Assembly (NCBI GenBank): GCA_937872315.1
Contig: CALMST010000109.1
Span: 1 to 36,823, forward strand
DNA: 36,823 nucleotides
Source of the DNA: an uncultured Ignavibacteria bacterium
GTDB lineage: Bacteria; Bacteroidota; Ignavibacteria; Tepidaquicellales; Tepidaquicellaceae
Direction: 5' to 3'
Part shown: piece by piece, positions 25,040 through 33,180 of the stretch
Position numbering within the stretch: position 1 is the first letter of the stretch
How the letters are laid out: every line of letters starts with the position of its first letter
The notes under the pieces: model-generated
What the model saw: the letters and a program-made list of their open reading frames with translations, nothing else
Databases searched by the model: none
What the model was told of the DNA's origin: nothing
Translations under genes and position numbers: made by a program

Positions 25040-25562
25040 GTATTATTTTGAATTAATTTATATAAGATCTTACACCTGTTTAGAAATGGAAAACAGTTGG
25101 ATAAGATTGGTTTTTTTAAGATAAATATTTGTGTAAAAGTAATTTGATAATTTTTATTGCAAAAAAAAAGTTAAATTTTAGTTTTGAGCTTATAATCTTT
25201 CAATTCTGTTCAAAACAGTAAAAAAATATAGAATTAATTTTAATTTATATCCGGATTTAACTTCTTTTTCTTTATAAATACACAGATTTAAAATCATTAT
25301 TAAAACTATTTTAAATGATTGAAAATATTTCGGACAGCATAATTAATCCTGATAAAAGGAAGTCGGGTTCATTTGAAATGATAATTTCTGTTAAAATGAG
25401 AATTATCCGTCAATTATATTAATGTATTTCCGGTAAAATTCTTTTACTCCGAAAAAAGTTCAATTTCCTGATATTAGTCCGGTGTTTTTTGAATTTAAAG
25501 GTTAAATGATTTTAATGGACTGCTGTTTTGTTTTCAACTAACCGGTGTACTTTGCCGGGTAA

Positions 25563-25909
25563 TTTCCTGCAATTGATACCGGATTGGGATTTGAAGTCGG
25601 AGCAATACTGACAGGAGGTCTGAACCTGCATGTTGTGCAGGCATATTACTATCCTGAAATTTCAGGAATAATATTGTTCCGGACCGCATTTGTTATGACC
25701 TGACCGTTTGGTTTAACTTTCGTAGATCTGCTTACAAAAACCTCTGAACGGGGTGGACTCAATTTTGGAACAGAAGGTTCATCTCTTATCTTTTTTCAAT
25801 TTTACTGATCATAATTATTGATACAACATTTAAGATAAACTCTTCACCTGAATATATTAAGACAACTTCTTTATATAAAATGAATTCCGGCAAGGCATTT
25901 TATATTTAA
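25563..25909 (+). pseudogene. Probable decayed membrane-protein gene
   Basis: One frame reads protein-like sequence for 46 codons (GLGFEVGAILTGGLNLHV, then YYYPEISGIILFRTAFVMT). It hits a TGA at 25701-25703 and resumes in the same frame with PFGLTFVDLLTKTSERGG and LNFGTEG. From about 25778 the hydrophobic reading moves to another frame (FISYLFSILLIIIIDTTFKI) and ends at the TAA 25907-25909. One stop plus one frameshift suggests a broken inner-membrane protein gene. I do not recognise the family, and no start codon is evident. Confidence 0.33.
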
Positions 25910-25921
25910 TGTCTTGCCGGA
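25886..25921. terminator. Long hairpin past the DNRLRE gene
   Basis: CCGGCAAGGCATT (25887-25899) and AATGTCTTGCCGG (25908-25920) pair over 13 bp with a single non-Watson-Crick position (G-U on the plus strand, A-C on the minus), plus one closing T-A pair. The 8-nt loop is AT-rich. It lies 90 nt past the stop of the minus-strand gene at 26012. Flanks are AT-rich but lack a clean T-run, so its role as terminator is only likely. Confidence 0.55.
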
Positions 25922-26011
25922 GTTATATATAAATATGTAACAGCATAATCCGTTTTTAATCCGGGCGGCGGGCAGATCATACTGAACATCATGCTTTTTT
26001 ATAAATTGGTG

Positions 26012-27250
26012 TCAGGGTTTTATCACGCTTACAAAATTGTTGGAATTATTAAATGCTATCAATACATCTGTTACATCCACAAGATCATCTCCGGTCAGAT
26101 CGGTTGGCACATATCCTGTCGTAAATAAATTGGCATCATTAAACACACTCACAAGATCAGTGGCATCTACAAATCCGTTCTGATCCACATCACCTCCGTA
26201 AAAGCAATATTTGGCAAGTTTAAATACCTGATTACTTCCGTAAGCAGTTGCTGCATCATCTTTGAAAGAATAATATTCAAATCCGTTAAGACTAAATGTG
26301 ACTGGAACACTGCTCCAGGTCTCTATGGTATTTCTGTGATGAACCGAAACATAGTAATCTCCCGGAGGAGCATTAAAAAAACAGAATTGTCCACCCCAGG
26401 TCCCAACTATCGCAGATGCAGAATCGACTACATTATATGGAGAGACCGGACTGTGAAGTTTTACGGTCATTACGTCTTCAACCATCTCCGATCCGTTCCA
26501 GAATCCTTCAATGAGTGATTCAAGATAAAAATTGAAAACGGCAGTTTCATAAATGACGGTAACTTCAGGTTGGAATTCAATCGTGTCTGCATCTGCGGTA
26601 TGAAATCTCTTTGCCGTGGAATCTGAAGTTTCATCCCCGATCAGGATCCATCCGAATTCATCAGAAGGATTATCAAGCCATGACTGAAAATCCGCAACCA
26701 ATTCGGGAGTTGAATTAAAATTATAATATCCGGGACCTCCGACTGTAGCAGAAGTACTGACTATCCCGGAATAAACTCCGCCCGGCGAAGACCATAAGTC
26801 AGTATTGTAATAACGATGCAGCCATGTTGCATCATAACTGCTTGCCGCGGTTCCGTCTTCTTCAAGGCCGGGAGCATTTGAATTTCCCTGACCCCATCTT
26901 TCCAGTACTTTTCTGACTTCAATTGTTTTGTTTTCCGGATTACCACCTGCGAGATGAAGTTTTAAGTTTACACTTAATACTTTTGTGCATGGCGGGAAAA
27001 ATTCTATTGCAAGAAAATTCAACAATGCTCTTCTGATAAGACCTGTGTTACTCTTACCTGCAAACATGTATTTTCCCCTTCCATTACTTATCATACCTCC
27101 TGCATCTTCATATAAGGTATTGTCGAAATAGGAAGGCAGGGTTATCGTATCCTGAATACAGTATGCTTTTTTATCCGCCGAAAAAATTATTATTAAAAGT
27201 ATAAAAAAGAAAAGTGATACTTTTGTTAAATTTTTTAAAATGTTTTTCAT
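26012..27250 (-). CDS. Exported DNRLRE (CBM96-like) protein with the shared dockerin-like C-terminal module
   Basis: 412 residues. A long hydrophobic signal region (about 10-30) ends near KKAYC. Residues about 34-235 form a DNRLRE/CBM96-like beta-sandwich: DNTLYEDAGGMISNGRGKYM, RRALLNF, SVNLKLHLAGG, VRKVLERWGQG and ATWLHRY, ending in FQPEVTVIYE. Residues about 240-412 are the same module as in the three upstream paralogues: LIEGFW, HHRNTIETWSSVPV, AYGSNQV, GDVDQNGFVDATDLVSVFND, DLTGDDLVDVTDVLIAFNNS, and the end FVSVIKP. The N-terminal domain is of a kind seen in cell-surface and carbohydrate-binding proteins. Sharing only the C-terminal module with its neighbours suggests a common surface-localisation route. 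Confidence 0.75.
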   Translation of the reverse strand: MKNILKNLTKVSLFFFILLIIIFSADKKAYCIQDTITLPSYFDNTLYEDAGGMISNGRGKYMFAGKSNTGLIRRALLNFLAIEFFPPCTKVLSVNLKLHLAGGNPENKTIEVRKVLERWGQGNSNAPGLEEDGTAASSYDATWLHRYYNTDLWSSPGGVYSGIVSTSATVGGPGYYNFNSTPELVADFQSWLDNPSDEFGWILIGDETSDSTAKRFHTADADTIEFQPEVTVIYETAVFNFYLESLIEGFWNGSEMVEDVMTVKLHSPVSPYNVVDSASAIVGTWGGQFCFFNAPPGDYYVSVHHRNTIETWSSVPVTFSLNGFEYYSFKDDAATAYGSNQVFKLAKYCFYGGDVDQNGFVDATDLVSVFNDANLFTTGYVPTDLTGDDLVDVTDVLIAFNNSNNFVSVIKP

Positions 27251-27409
27251 GCTGTTTTATTTAATTTTAGATTTATAATTTAATTATGTCAAAAATACTT
27301 AATGAATTCGTTTTTATGCAAAGACAAATTTCTTAATTTGTAGGATATTTTGCGCTTAAGCCTAAATAACTGTAGTAAATATGATTTTTAATTTTTCAAA
27401 AAATAATTT

Positions 27410-28861
27410 ATGGATGAAAGCAATTTTATTAAACTTCTGAAGACGTTTTCTCCGGATGAATTCAAAGATTTTTTTCTGCTGGTTAAATCTCCGTTTTTTA
27501 ACCGCGAGAAAGTACTGATAAGATTCTCGGAATTACTAAAAAAATATTACCCTGACTTTAATGAAATCAATTTGGACAAAAGGAAAATATTTGTAAAACT
27601 ATTTCCGGGTAAAAAATATAATGATGCTTTGCTGAGAAATACTGTTTCCGACATGGTTAAACTGGCGGAGGAATATTTGAAAATAATTCAAATGAGAAAA
27701 GATCCGTTTTATGAACAGTATAATCTTTTAAAAGAACTTACAAACAGGAAGCAGCAGAAATTATTTAAAATGAATTTCCGGAAAGCAGAAAAGATACTTA
27801 AGGAAACCGGGATAGCTGATGAAATTTATTACCAGAATAGTTTTCTTCTTGAGGACGAGCACAGAAGAAATATAGTTGTCAATTCAAGCAGGATACTTTT
27901 TAAAGATGATAACATGGATAAACATGCATATTTTCATAATCTGCATTTTATTATCGAGAACATAAAAATATACGCTATACTGCTGAACCAAAGCAAACAC
28001 ACTTATGACCATAAATTTGATTTCCGGTTTTATGAATACCTAAGAAAATATATCGAAGAAAATATCGCATTTTATAAACACATACCTTACATAATTATTT
28101 TTTATAATTGTGTTATGATCTTTCTGACTGGTGAAAAGACTTATTTTGATGAATTGAAACTGCTGGTAAAAAAGCATTACTCAAAGCTGACACTGACTGA
28201 CAGAAAGAATATGTTTATAGTTCTGACAAATCACTGCAACACGCAGATCAAATCAGGGAATGATGATTTTAAAGGGGAGCTGTTTGAAATAAATATGGAA
28301 ATGCTCAAAACCAAAGCTTATCTTGAAGGAAATGATTTTATGGCTCACTATATATATAATGCCATTGCCGTTAATGCCATAAATTATGAAAAAACGGACT
28401 GGGCAGATAAATTCGTTGAAAGATACAGGACCATGCTTCATTCTGACTTCAGGGAATCATCTTACAATTACTGCAAGGCTTTGATCACACTTGAAAAGGG
28501 AAAACCTGACGAATCACTGGGATATCTTTCCAGGGTTGAGGCTCTGGATATTTTTTTTAAACTGTTTATTAATTCCACGCTTTTAAAGATATACTTCCGC
28601 AAAAATGAATATGAAGCATTCCTATCACTGGTTGACAGTTTCCGGCATTTTTTAAAAAGAAATAAAGAGCTCAGGAATGCTGACAGGGTTCAGTATAATA
28701 ATTTTATATTTTATATAAAAAAAATATTTACCATAAAATCAAAACACGGAAAGAAGGAAATTTCTGAATACCTGATTCTGAAAGATAAAATTGAAAGGAT
28801 TAATGAAACAGTGCATAAGGATTGGCTGATTAAAATATTAAATGAGTTGATAAAAAATTAA
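27410..28861 (+). CDS. Helical cytoplasmic protein of unknown function
   Basis: 483 residues with no signal peptide or membrane segment, rich in Lys, Phe, Tyr, Glu and Asn. It begins NFIKLLKTFSPDEFKDFFLL, then SPFFNREKVLIRFSELLKKY, LFPGKKYNDALLRNTVSDMV and LAEEYLKI. The pattern of amphipathic helices throughout suggests a TPR- or armadillo-like helical solenoid. I recall similar 'SP-FFN ... LFPGK-YN ... LR--LSDL' proteins as uncharacterised, of about 500 residues, in Bacteroidota and Ignavibacteria. It is divergent from the DNRLRE gene with a 159-nt gap and has no downstream partner. No function is proposed. Confidence 0.7.
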   Translation: MDESNFIKLLKTFSPDEFKDFFLLVKSPFFNREKVLIRFSELLKKYYPDFNEINLDKRKIFVKLFPGKKYNDALLRNTVSDMVKLAEEYLKIIQMRKDPFYEQYNLLKELTNRKQQKLFKMNFRKAEKILKETGIADEIYYQNSFLLEDEHRRNIVVNSSRILFKDDNMDKHAYFHNLHFIIENIKIYAILLNQSKHTYDHKFDFRFYEYLRKYIEENIAFYKHIPYIIIFYNCVMIFLTGEKTYFDELKLLVKKHYSKLTLTDRKNMFIVLTNHCNTQIKSGNDDFKGELFEINMEMLKTKAYLEGNDFMAHYIYNAIAVNAINYEKTDWADKFVERYRTMLHSDFRESSYNYCKALITLEKGKPDESLGYLSRVEALDIFFKLFINSTLLKIYFRKNEYEAFLSLVDSFRHFLKRNKELRNADRVQYNNFIFYIKKIFTIKSKHGKKEISEYLILKDKIERINETVHKDWLIKILNELIKN

Positions 28862-29128
28862 TTTTAATCAGATGGTGTAATTTGTTTTCGGAATCCGGTC
28901 CTCTGGTCTTAAACTCTTTACTTAAAACTGAATCATTTTATAATTCTTAAAGCAGACACACAGAGAGGCTGAGAATGATCTTTAATCTCGAAGGGTCAAA
29001 TTCCCCGCCGCTTGCGGCGAAAGAATATTTAATTGGTTCTATAAGAATTAGTTGGTATTGAATATTTCTTTTTTGCGTTTGACAATTTATCTAAATGTAA
29101 TATAGATTCAAACATTGATCTGGTTTAC

Positions 29129-29327
29129 CTTCTTTCTTTTGAACGATCAAAAGAAAGAAGCAAAGAAAAATCGCCCGCTGGTGGTAAATTGCCGGAAATT
29201 CTCTCGTATTGGCTAAAAAAATTTCAACTCACCACTCGCCACAAAAGCACTGGCGAGTGGCTCAAACAGGAAATTTTTTCTTTTAGCCAATACTTAGAAT
29301 TTCTTTCGGCAATTTACCACAGGCGGG
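29129..29327 (+). repeat. Compound hairpin element, copy 2 (well preserved)
   Basis: A small perfect hairpin CTTCTTTCTTTTGA-ACGA-TCAAAAGAAAGAAG (arms 29129-29142 and 29147-29160) is followed by CAAAGAAAAATC and a large hairpin. Outer arms: GTGGTAAATTGCCG (29181-29194)/CGGCAATTTACCAC (29307-29320), extended by CCCGC/GGCGGG. Middle stem: GTATTGGCTAAAA (29206-29218)/TTTTAGCCAATAC (29281-29293). Tip stem: CCACTCGCC (29232-29240)/GGCGAGTGG (29252-29260) with an 11-nt loop. The unpaired AATTTCAACTCACC before the tip and CTCAAACAGGA after it match copy 1, while the stems have changed in a paired way. No protein gene accompanies it. Confidence 0.85.
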
Positions 29328-29411
29328 AAACAAAAAATTTGATTAAAAAAGTATTTTTGAAATTATTTTCCATAGAAATCAGATAGACCTAAAAAATTAT
29401 AATAAGTTAGA

Positions 29412-29435
29412 TACCCCGCTGCTTGCGGCGGGGTA
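29412..29435. terminator. GC-rich hairpin, possible bidirectional terminator
   Basis: TACCCCGC (29412-29419) and GCGGGGTA (29428-29435) pair perfectly around 8 nt. On the plus strand CTTTAATTTTT follows; on the minus strand an AT-rich run follows. It is placed 83 nt past the stop of bshA (minus strand) and far past the plus-strand gene ending at 28861. Its inner part repeats a 17-mer also found at 29003-29019, so it may equally be part of a dispersed repeat. Confidence 0.5.
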
Positions 29436-29518
29436 CTTTAATTTTTAAATTAACCCCTTACAAATTATAATATCACACCCAATCCACCATTTAACCATTC
29501 AACCAATCAACCTTATCA

Positions 29519-30661
29519 TTACCCCTCAATTATCTTCTTATAAAAAGCCTCATATTGAGGAACGATTATTTCTTCGCTGAATTCTTCGGCTCTCTTTCTT
29601 GCGTTTTTTGAAAGTATCCCGTATCGCTTTTCATTGGTAAGAATTTCTATAGCGTATTTTGCCATTCTTTCGACATCTCCTATCTCAGCAATATATCCGG
29701 TTTCGCCGTGATGATTAAGCTCAGGTAATCCTCCAACACTTGATGATATTACAGGTACACTGCAGCTCATAGCTTCAAGCGCAGATAATCCGAAACTTTC
29801 AGATTGGGAAGGAATGATAAACAGATCCGCAACAGATAAAAGCTCTACAAGCGCATCCTGTTTTCCCATGAATTTAATGTCTTCCGAAATTCCGAGTTCG
29901 CGGCCGAGCCTTTCGCAATCACTTCTTTCGGGTCCGTCACCGATCAGTATCAGTTTTGAGTCAACCGTTTCTTTTACTTCATTGAAGATCCTGATAACAT
30001 CCTGTACCCGTTTAAGTGCCCGGAAATTGGAAGTGTGTACAAGTATTTTTTCTCCGTTAGGGGCAAAGTTTTTCTTAAAACATTTTGTTTTCTCATCTTC
30101 CTGGCGTTTGTATTTTTCTATGTCGATGAAGTTATGGATGACTTCGATATCCTTGTCGATCTTATACTGCTGCTGAGTTTTATCTTTTAAAAATTTAGAA
30201 ACCGCTGTTACCCCGTCGGATTTTTCTATGCTGAATTTCATAGTAGGCAGAAAGCTCGGCTCGAGTCCGGTCAGTGTAATGTCTGTGCCGTGAAGAGTTG
30301 TAATGAATTTAATGTCTTTTGCATTATTCGTTTCTGATTTTAATATTTCCCTCGCAAGATAAGCGCTGGTAGCATGGGGTATTGCATAATGAGCGTGAAG
30401 AATATCAAGATCATAAAATTTTGTTACTTCCACCATTTTACTCGATAAAGCAATGCTGTATAATGGAAATTCAAAGAGCGGATAGTTGTTGATCTCAACT
30501 TCATGATAAAATATATTATCTACAAATCCGTTAAGCCTTGTCGGCATGGCATAGGAAATAAAATGAACTTCGTGTCCTCTTAATGCGAGTGCTTTTCCAA
30601 GTTCCGTCGCTACTACTCCGCTTCCCCCGTATGTCGGGTAACAGGTGATACCTATTTTCAT
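29519..30661 (-). CDS. bshA: N-acetyl-alpha-D-glucosaminyl L-malate synthase (bacillithiol pathway), GT4 family
   Basis: 380 residues, the usual BshA length. The N-terminus MKIGITCYPTYGGSGVVATE followed by LGKALALRGHEVHFISYAMP is a close match to BshA, including the GGSGVVATELG nucleotide-sugar loop. LHAHYAIPHA, TTLHGTDIT and GVTAVSKFLKD follow. The C-terminal GT-B half has ILVHTSNFRALKRV, LILIGDGPER, LSVADLFIIPSQSESFGLSA and LEAMSCSVPVISSSVGGLPE, with the E-x7-E donor motif. It joins UDP-GlcNAc to L-malate as the first step of bacillithiol synthesis in the cytoplasm. Bacillithiol users include Bacteroidota and Chlorobi relatives, and its persulfides are substrates for CstB-type enzymes. It stands alone here; bshB and bshC are not in the window. 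Confidence 0.9.
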   Translation of the reverse strand: MKIGITCYPTYGGSGVVATELGKALALRGHEVHFISYAMPTRLNGFVDNIFYHEVEINNYPLFEFPLYSIALSSKMVEVTKFYDLDILHAHYAIPHATSAYLAREILKSETNNAKDIKFITTLHGTDITLTGLEPSFLPTMKFSIEKSDGVTAVSKFLKDKTQQQYKIDKDIEVIHNFIDIEKYKRQEDEKTKCFKKNFAPNGEKILVHTSNFRALKRVQDVIRIFNEVKETVDSKLILIGDGPERSDCERLGRELGISEDIKFMGKQDALVELLSVADLFIIPSQSESFGLSALEAMSCSVPVISSSVGGLPELNHHGETGYIAEIGDVERMAKYAIEILTNEKRYGILSKNARKRAEEFSEEIIVPQYEAFYKKIIEG

Positions 30662-31072
30662 AATTTAATTAATTTGGTAAATATACTTTTAAATGACTAT
30701 AAGAAAAATTCCTTTGTGAACTCCCATTCACCGGCACTGCCCAAAACATTTTTTAAAAATAATATTTGGTTTAAATCCAATGCATGATCAAAGATTTCAG
30801 GTTATGAAACAAAACAGCCGGCGGGTGATTCGGAAGTTTTGCAGGAGTAAGGATGAAACTGTTCCATATATCATTAAAACGTTCCGGTCAGTTTTGGACC
30901 GATAATTTGTTTATCATTAAATACTCAATGGAAATTTAATTATGTGTTGTTTAACTTTAAGAAATTCGTTTCGGATTTAAACCCTCAATTGTCACAGATC
31001 CAATGTGAATCTTAAATTAATAAAATCAGTTAGCATTCAAAGTTCGTATATTAAAACGACAATATAGCCCAA
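30662..31072. other. Intergenic region between divergent bshA and the propeller lipoprotein
   Basis: No gene is supported. It should hold the promoters of both divergent genes, but I find no exact TTG-N20-TAnnTTTG match. A weak hairpin CGGTC-N7-GACCG sits at 30885-30901. The rest is AT-rich. Confidence 0.5.
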
Positions 31073-32269
31073 TTGAAATTATTTACACAAATAATATTAA
31101 TCTGTTTCGCTTTAGATTTATATTCATGCCAGAATCTGAGCATTGATGAACGGGTTGAGATCAATGAGAAAGAAGACTGGCTTTTTATAGGTGGTGATGT
31201 AGAGAGAACAAATATTTCCAAATCCAAAGTAAATCTTGAACCTCCATATAAACTATACTGGCAATATGATGTGGACGGAGGTCTTTCCAAAAATTGTCTT
31301 GCGGTCAGTGATGCTATTCTGTTTGTCAATACTCTTAACGGTGAATTTTTTGCGATTGATATAACAAGCGGGAAGAGTCTCGGGAGAACTTCGACAATAG
31401 GAAGATCTTCTTTCTCCACACCGCTCATTCTTGGCAACAATGTCATTATTGCCTCGTCCGGAGATTCAAGAAGCAAAGTGTTTAATTACAATCTTGTCAC
31501 CGGAATTGTCAAATGGGAAAAAAAGATCGGCTGGGTTGAATCTTCCCCTCTGCCTGACGGTGACAATATAATCTTCTGCGCAGTTGACGGAATAGTTTAT
31601 AATCTTAACAGTAAAACAGGTCGATTTAACTGGACTACTCGTTATGCAGATAAGAAAAAAAGGTACGGATCTTTCTATACCAGTCCGGCTATTGCGGGAA
31701 ACTTAATACTTGCAGGGAATTCTGATTATAACATGTATGCATTTGATCTGAATACAGGAAAAGAAATATGGAATTATCAAACCGGTAATTCCATCAACTG
31801 TGATGCAGCCGTCAGTGAAGGTAAAATTTATTTCGGCTCTGATGACATGTCTTTCTATTGTATTGATACTACCGGAAATCTTATCTGGAAGAAAGAATTG
31901 AATACAAAAATTCTTTCCTCCCCGACTTTTTATGACAGCACTGTTATTATTTCAGCAATTAACGGAAAAATATATTCGCTTAATAAATATACCGGTGACA
32001 GTGTATGGGCTTACACTACCAAAGGAGTCATAACCGCATCACCTCTGATACAGAACAATAAAGTCTATGTCGGTTCTTATGATACTTATTTCTATTGTCT
32101 TAATGCTTCCGACGGAAGAGAACTCTGGAAGTATCAGTGTGAAGGAAGAATAAAAACAAGTGCGGTGATCTGGAAAAATTTTATTTTTACTGCCAGTGAC
32201 CGGAAATTCGTTTACTGTTTTTCGGATAAGGAAATGCCAGAAGAAGAATTTAAACCGAAACACAGATGA
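31073..32269 (+). CDS. Outer-surface or periplasmic PQQ-like beta-propeller lipoprotein
   Basis: 398 residues, starting with TTG at 31073. No ATG lies between the upstream in-frame stop (31052) and this codon, and this start gives a proper lipoprotein signal MKLFTQIILICFALDLYSC with lipobox LYSC, so TTG is chosen. The mature part is made of repeated blades of the PQQ_2/BamB kind: FAIDITSGKSLG, YNLVTGIVKWEKKI, YNLNSKTGRFNWTTRY, YAFDLNTGKEIWNYQ, YCIDTTGNLIWKKE, YSLNKYTGDSVWAY and YCLNASDGRELWKYQ. Seven or eight blades are visible. PQQ-coordinating residues of alcohol dehydrogenases are not evident, so a scaffold or binding role is likelier. It overlaps the next gene by 4 nt (ATGA), so they work as a pair. 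Confidence 0.8.
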   Translation: MKLFTQIILICFALDLYSCQNLSIDERVEINEKEDWLFIGGDVERTNISKSKVNLEPPYKLYWQYDVDGGLSKNCLAVSDAILFVNTLNGEFFAIDITSGKSLGRTSTIGRSSFSTPLILGNNVIIASSGDSRSKVFNYNLVTGIVKWEKKIGWVESSPLPDGDNIIFCAVDGIVYNLNSKTGRFNWTTRYADKKKRYGSFYTSPAIAGNLILAGNSDYNMYAFDLNTGKEIWNYQTGNSINCDAAVSEGKIYFGSDDMSFYCIDTTGNLIWKKELNTKILSSPTFYDSTVIISAINGKIYSLNKYTGDSVWAYTTKGVITASPLIQNNKVYVGSYDTYFYCLNASDGRELWKYQCEGRIKTSAVIWKNFIFTASDRKFVYCFSDKEMPEEEFKPKHR

Positions 32270-33138
32270 GATATTTATTCGCAAATATAATTTTTCTGAT
32301 TATTTTTATTCTGAATATCAATGCCGCCGGTTCGCAGACCGATTCTTCATTTGCCGCTGAAAACCATGAAGCGGAGTTGGGTGATTCCCTTTCTGTGGCA
32401 GATACTATGAAGGTCGAAACGGATTCAGTAAAATTTTACTTTTTATCCGTAAAAACAAATATTGAAAATGCGGAGATATATTCAGATACGGTTTTTATCG
32501 GCAGAACACCGCTGGACACTTTTAAAATTAAAGAAGGGATGCATTTCCTTAAGATAATAAATCCGATCTCTCTGAAAGAATGGAGCAATTATATAATCAG
32601 AATTGAAGCAGACATTAAGAAAGATACTACCATCAATGTTGAATTCGATTATTTTTATTTTATAAATACGATCCCGTTTAATGTAAAAGTTTTTAATAAT
32701 GACTCATTGCTTGGAGAAACTCCTCTCAGGTTTTACAGAGAAAAAAAACTGGAGGGATTCCTGAATTTTGTCAAGAGGGATTATAAAGATAAAGTGTTTG
32801 ATCTGCGAAATTATGATTTCAAAACCGGCTTAAGCATTGAACTCCTGCCGAAAGGAACTGAAACGGTGAATGATATAGTATATCAGGACCGCTCTACGCA
32901 GTTCAAAACCAAAAGACCTCTTCCACCTATCTTCGGAACAGCACTGTTAGCTGTTGGCAGCGGTATATTTGCGATTAATTACAAGCAATCAGCTAACAAT
33001 GAGTATGACAGATATCTGAGGACAGGAAATACTACTTTTCTGGATAATGCCAACAGTGACGATACGGTCTTCACAGTATCGATAATCTTAATGCAGGCTG
33101 CGCTTGCCGGACTGATCTATTTCTTGTTTTTTGACTGA
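32266..33138 (+). CDS. PEGA-domain-like membrane protein
   Basis: 290 residues. The signal peptide is about 1-22 (LIIFILNINAAGSQ). PEGA-like beta-strand repeats lie at about 62-205: VKTNIENAEIYSDTVFIGRT (PLDTF follows), GMHFLKI, IPFNVKVFNNDSLLGETPLR. The 'x-x-G-x-T-P' turn is the PEGA hallmark. Two hydrophobic helices end the protein (about 225-240 and 272-288). It overlaps the propeller lipoprotein gene by 4 nt, so the two proteins may form one envelope complex. The function is unknown; PEGA domains often sit in cell-surface proteins. Confidence 0.65.
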   Translation: MRYLFANIIFLIIFILNINAAGSQTDSSFAAENHEAELGDSLSVADTMKVETDSVKFYFLSVKTNIENAEIYSDTVFIGRTPLDTFKIKEGMHFLKIINPISLKEWSNYIIRIEADIKKDTTINVEFDYFYFINTIPFNVKVFNNDSLLGETPLRFYREKKLEGFLNFVKRDYKDKVFDLRNYDFKTGLSIELLPKGTETVNDIVYQDRSTQFKTKRPLPPIFGTALLAVGSGIFAINYKQSANNEYDRYLRTGNTTFLDNANSDDTVFTVSIILMQAALAGLIYFLFFD

Positions 33139-33180
33139 TCAGAATTACAGATGTTTTTTACGGATATAGAAAATTTCAAA

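Larger units (their letters stand above)
25040..26011. other. Long intergenic region with probable gene remains
   Basis: I see no intact gene in these 970 nt. The part next to paralogue 3 is very AT-rich leader. A probable decayed membrane-protein gene lies at about 25563-25909 and a strong hairpin at 25886-25921. A 35-codon frame at 25315-25422 has no recognisable features. Confidence 0.55.
28862..29518. other. Repeat-rich intergenic region
   Basis: No gene is seen. It holds a GC-rich 17-mer CCCCGCYGCTTGCGGCG twice (29003-29019 and 29414-29430), flanking the second compound hairpin element at 29129-29327, and a hairpin at 29412-29435. A short open frame at 29189-29386 is just the hairpin arms read through from a TTG codon. 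The contrast with the tightly packed operons marks this as a repeat-accumulating spot. Confidence 0.65.

Noticed and set aside
25701-25703. In-frame TGA in the decayed gene read as selenocysteine
   Set aside because: A frame change follows shortly after, no SECIS-like hairpin is placed right behind the TGA, and no selenoprotein family is recognised.
18627-27250. T9SS C-terminal sorting signal on the four exported proteins
   Set aside because: The ends are EF-hand/dockerin-like with FV-x3-P, and I do not see the Ig-like T9SS tail with its closing basic segment.
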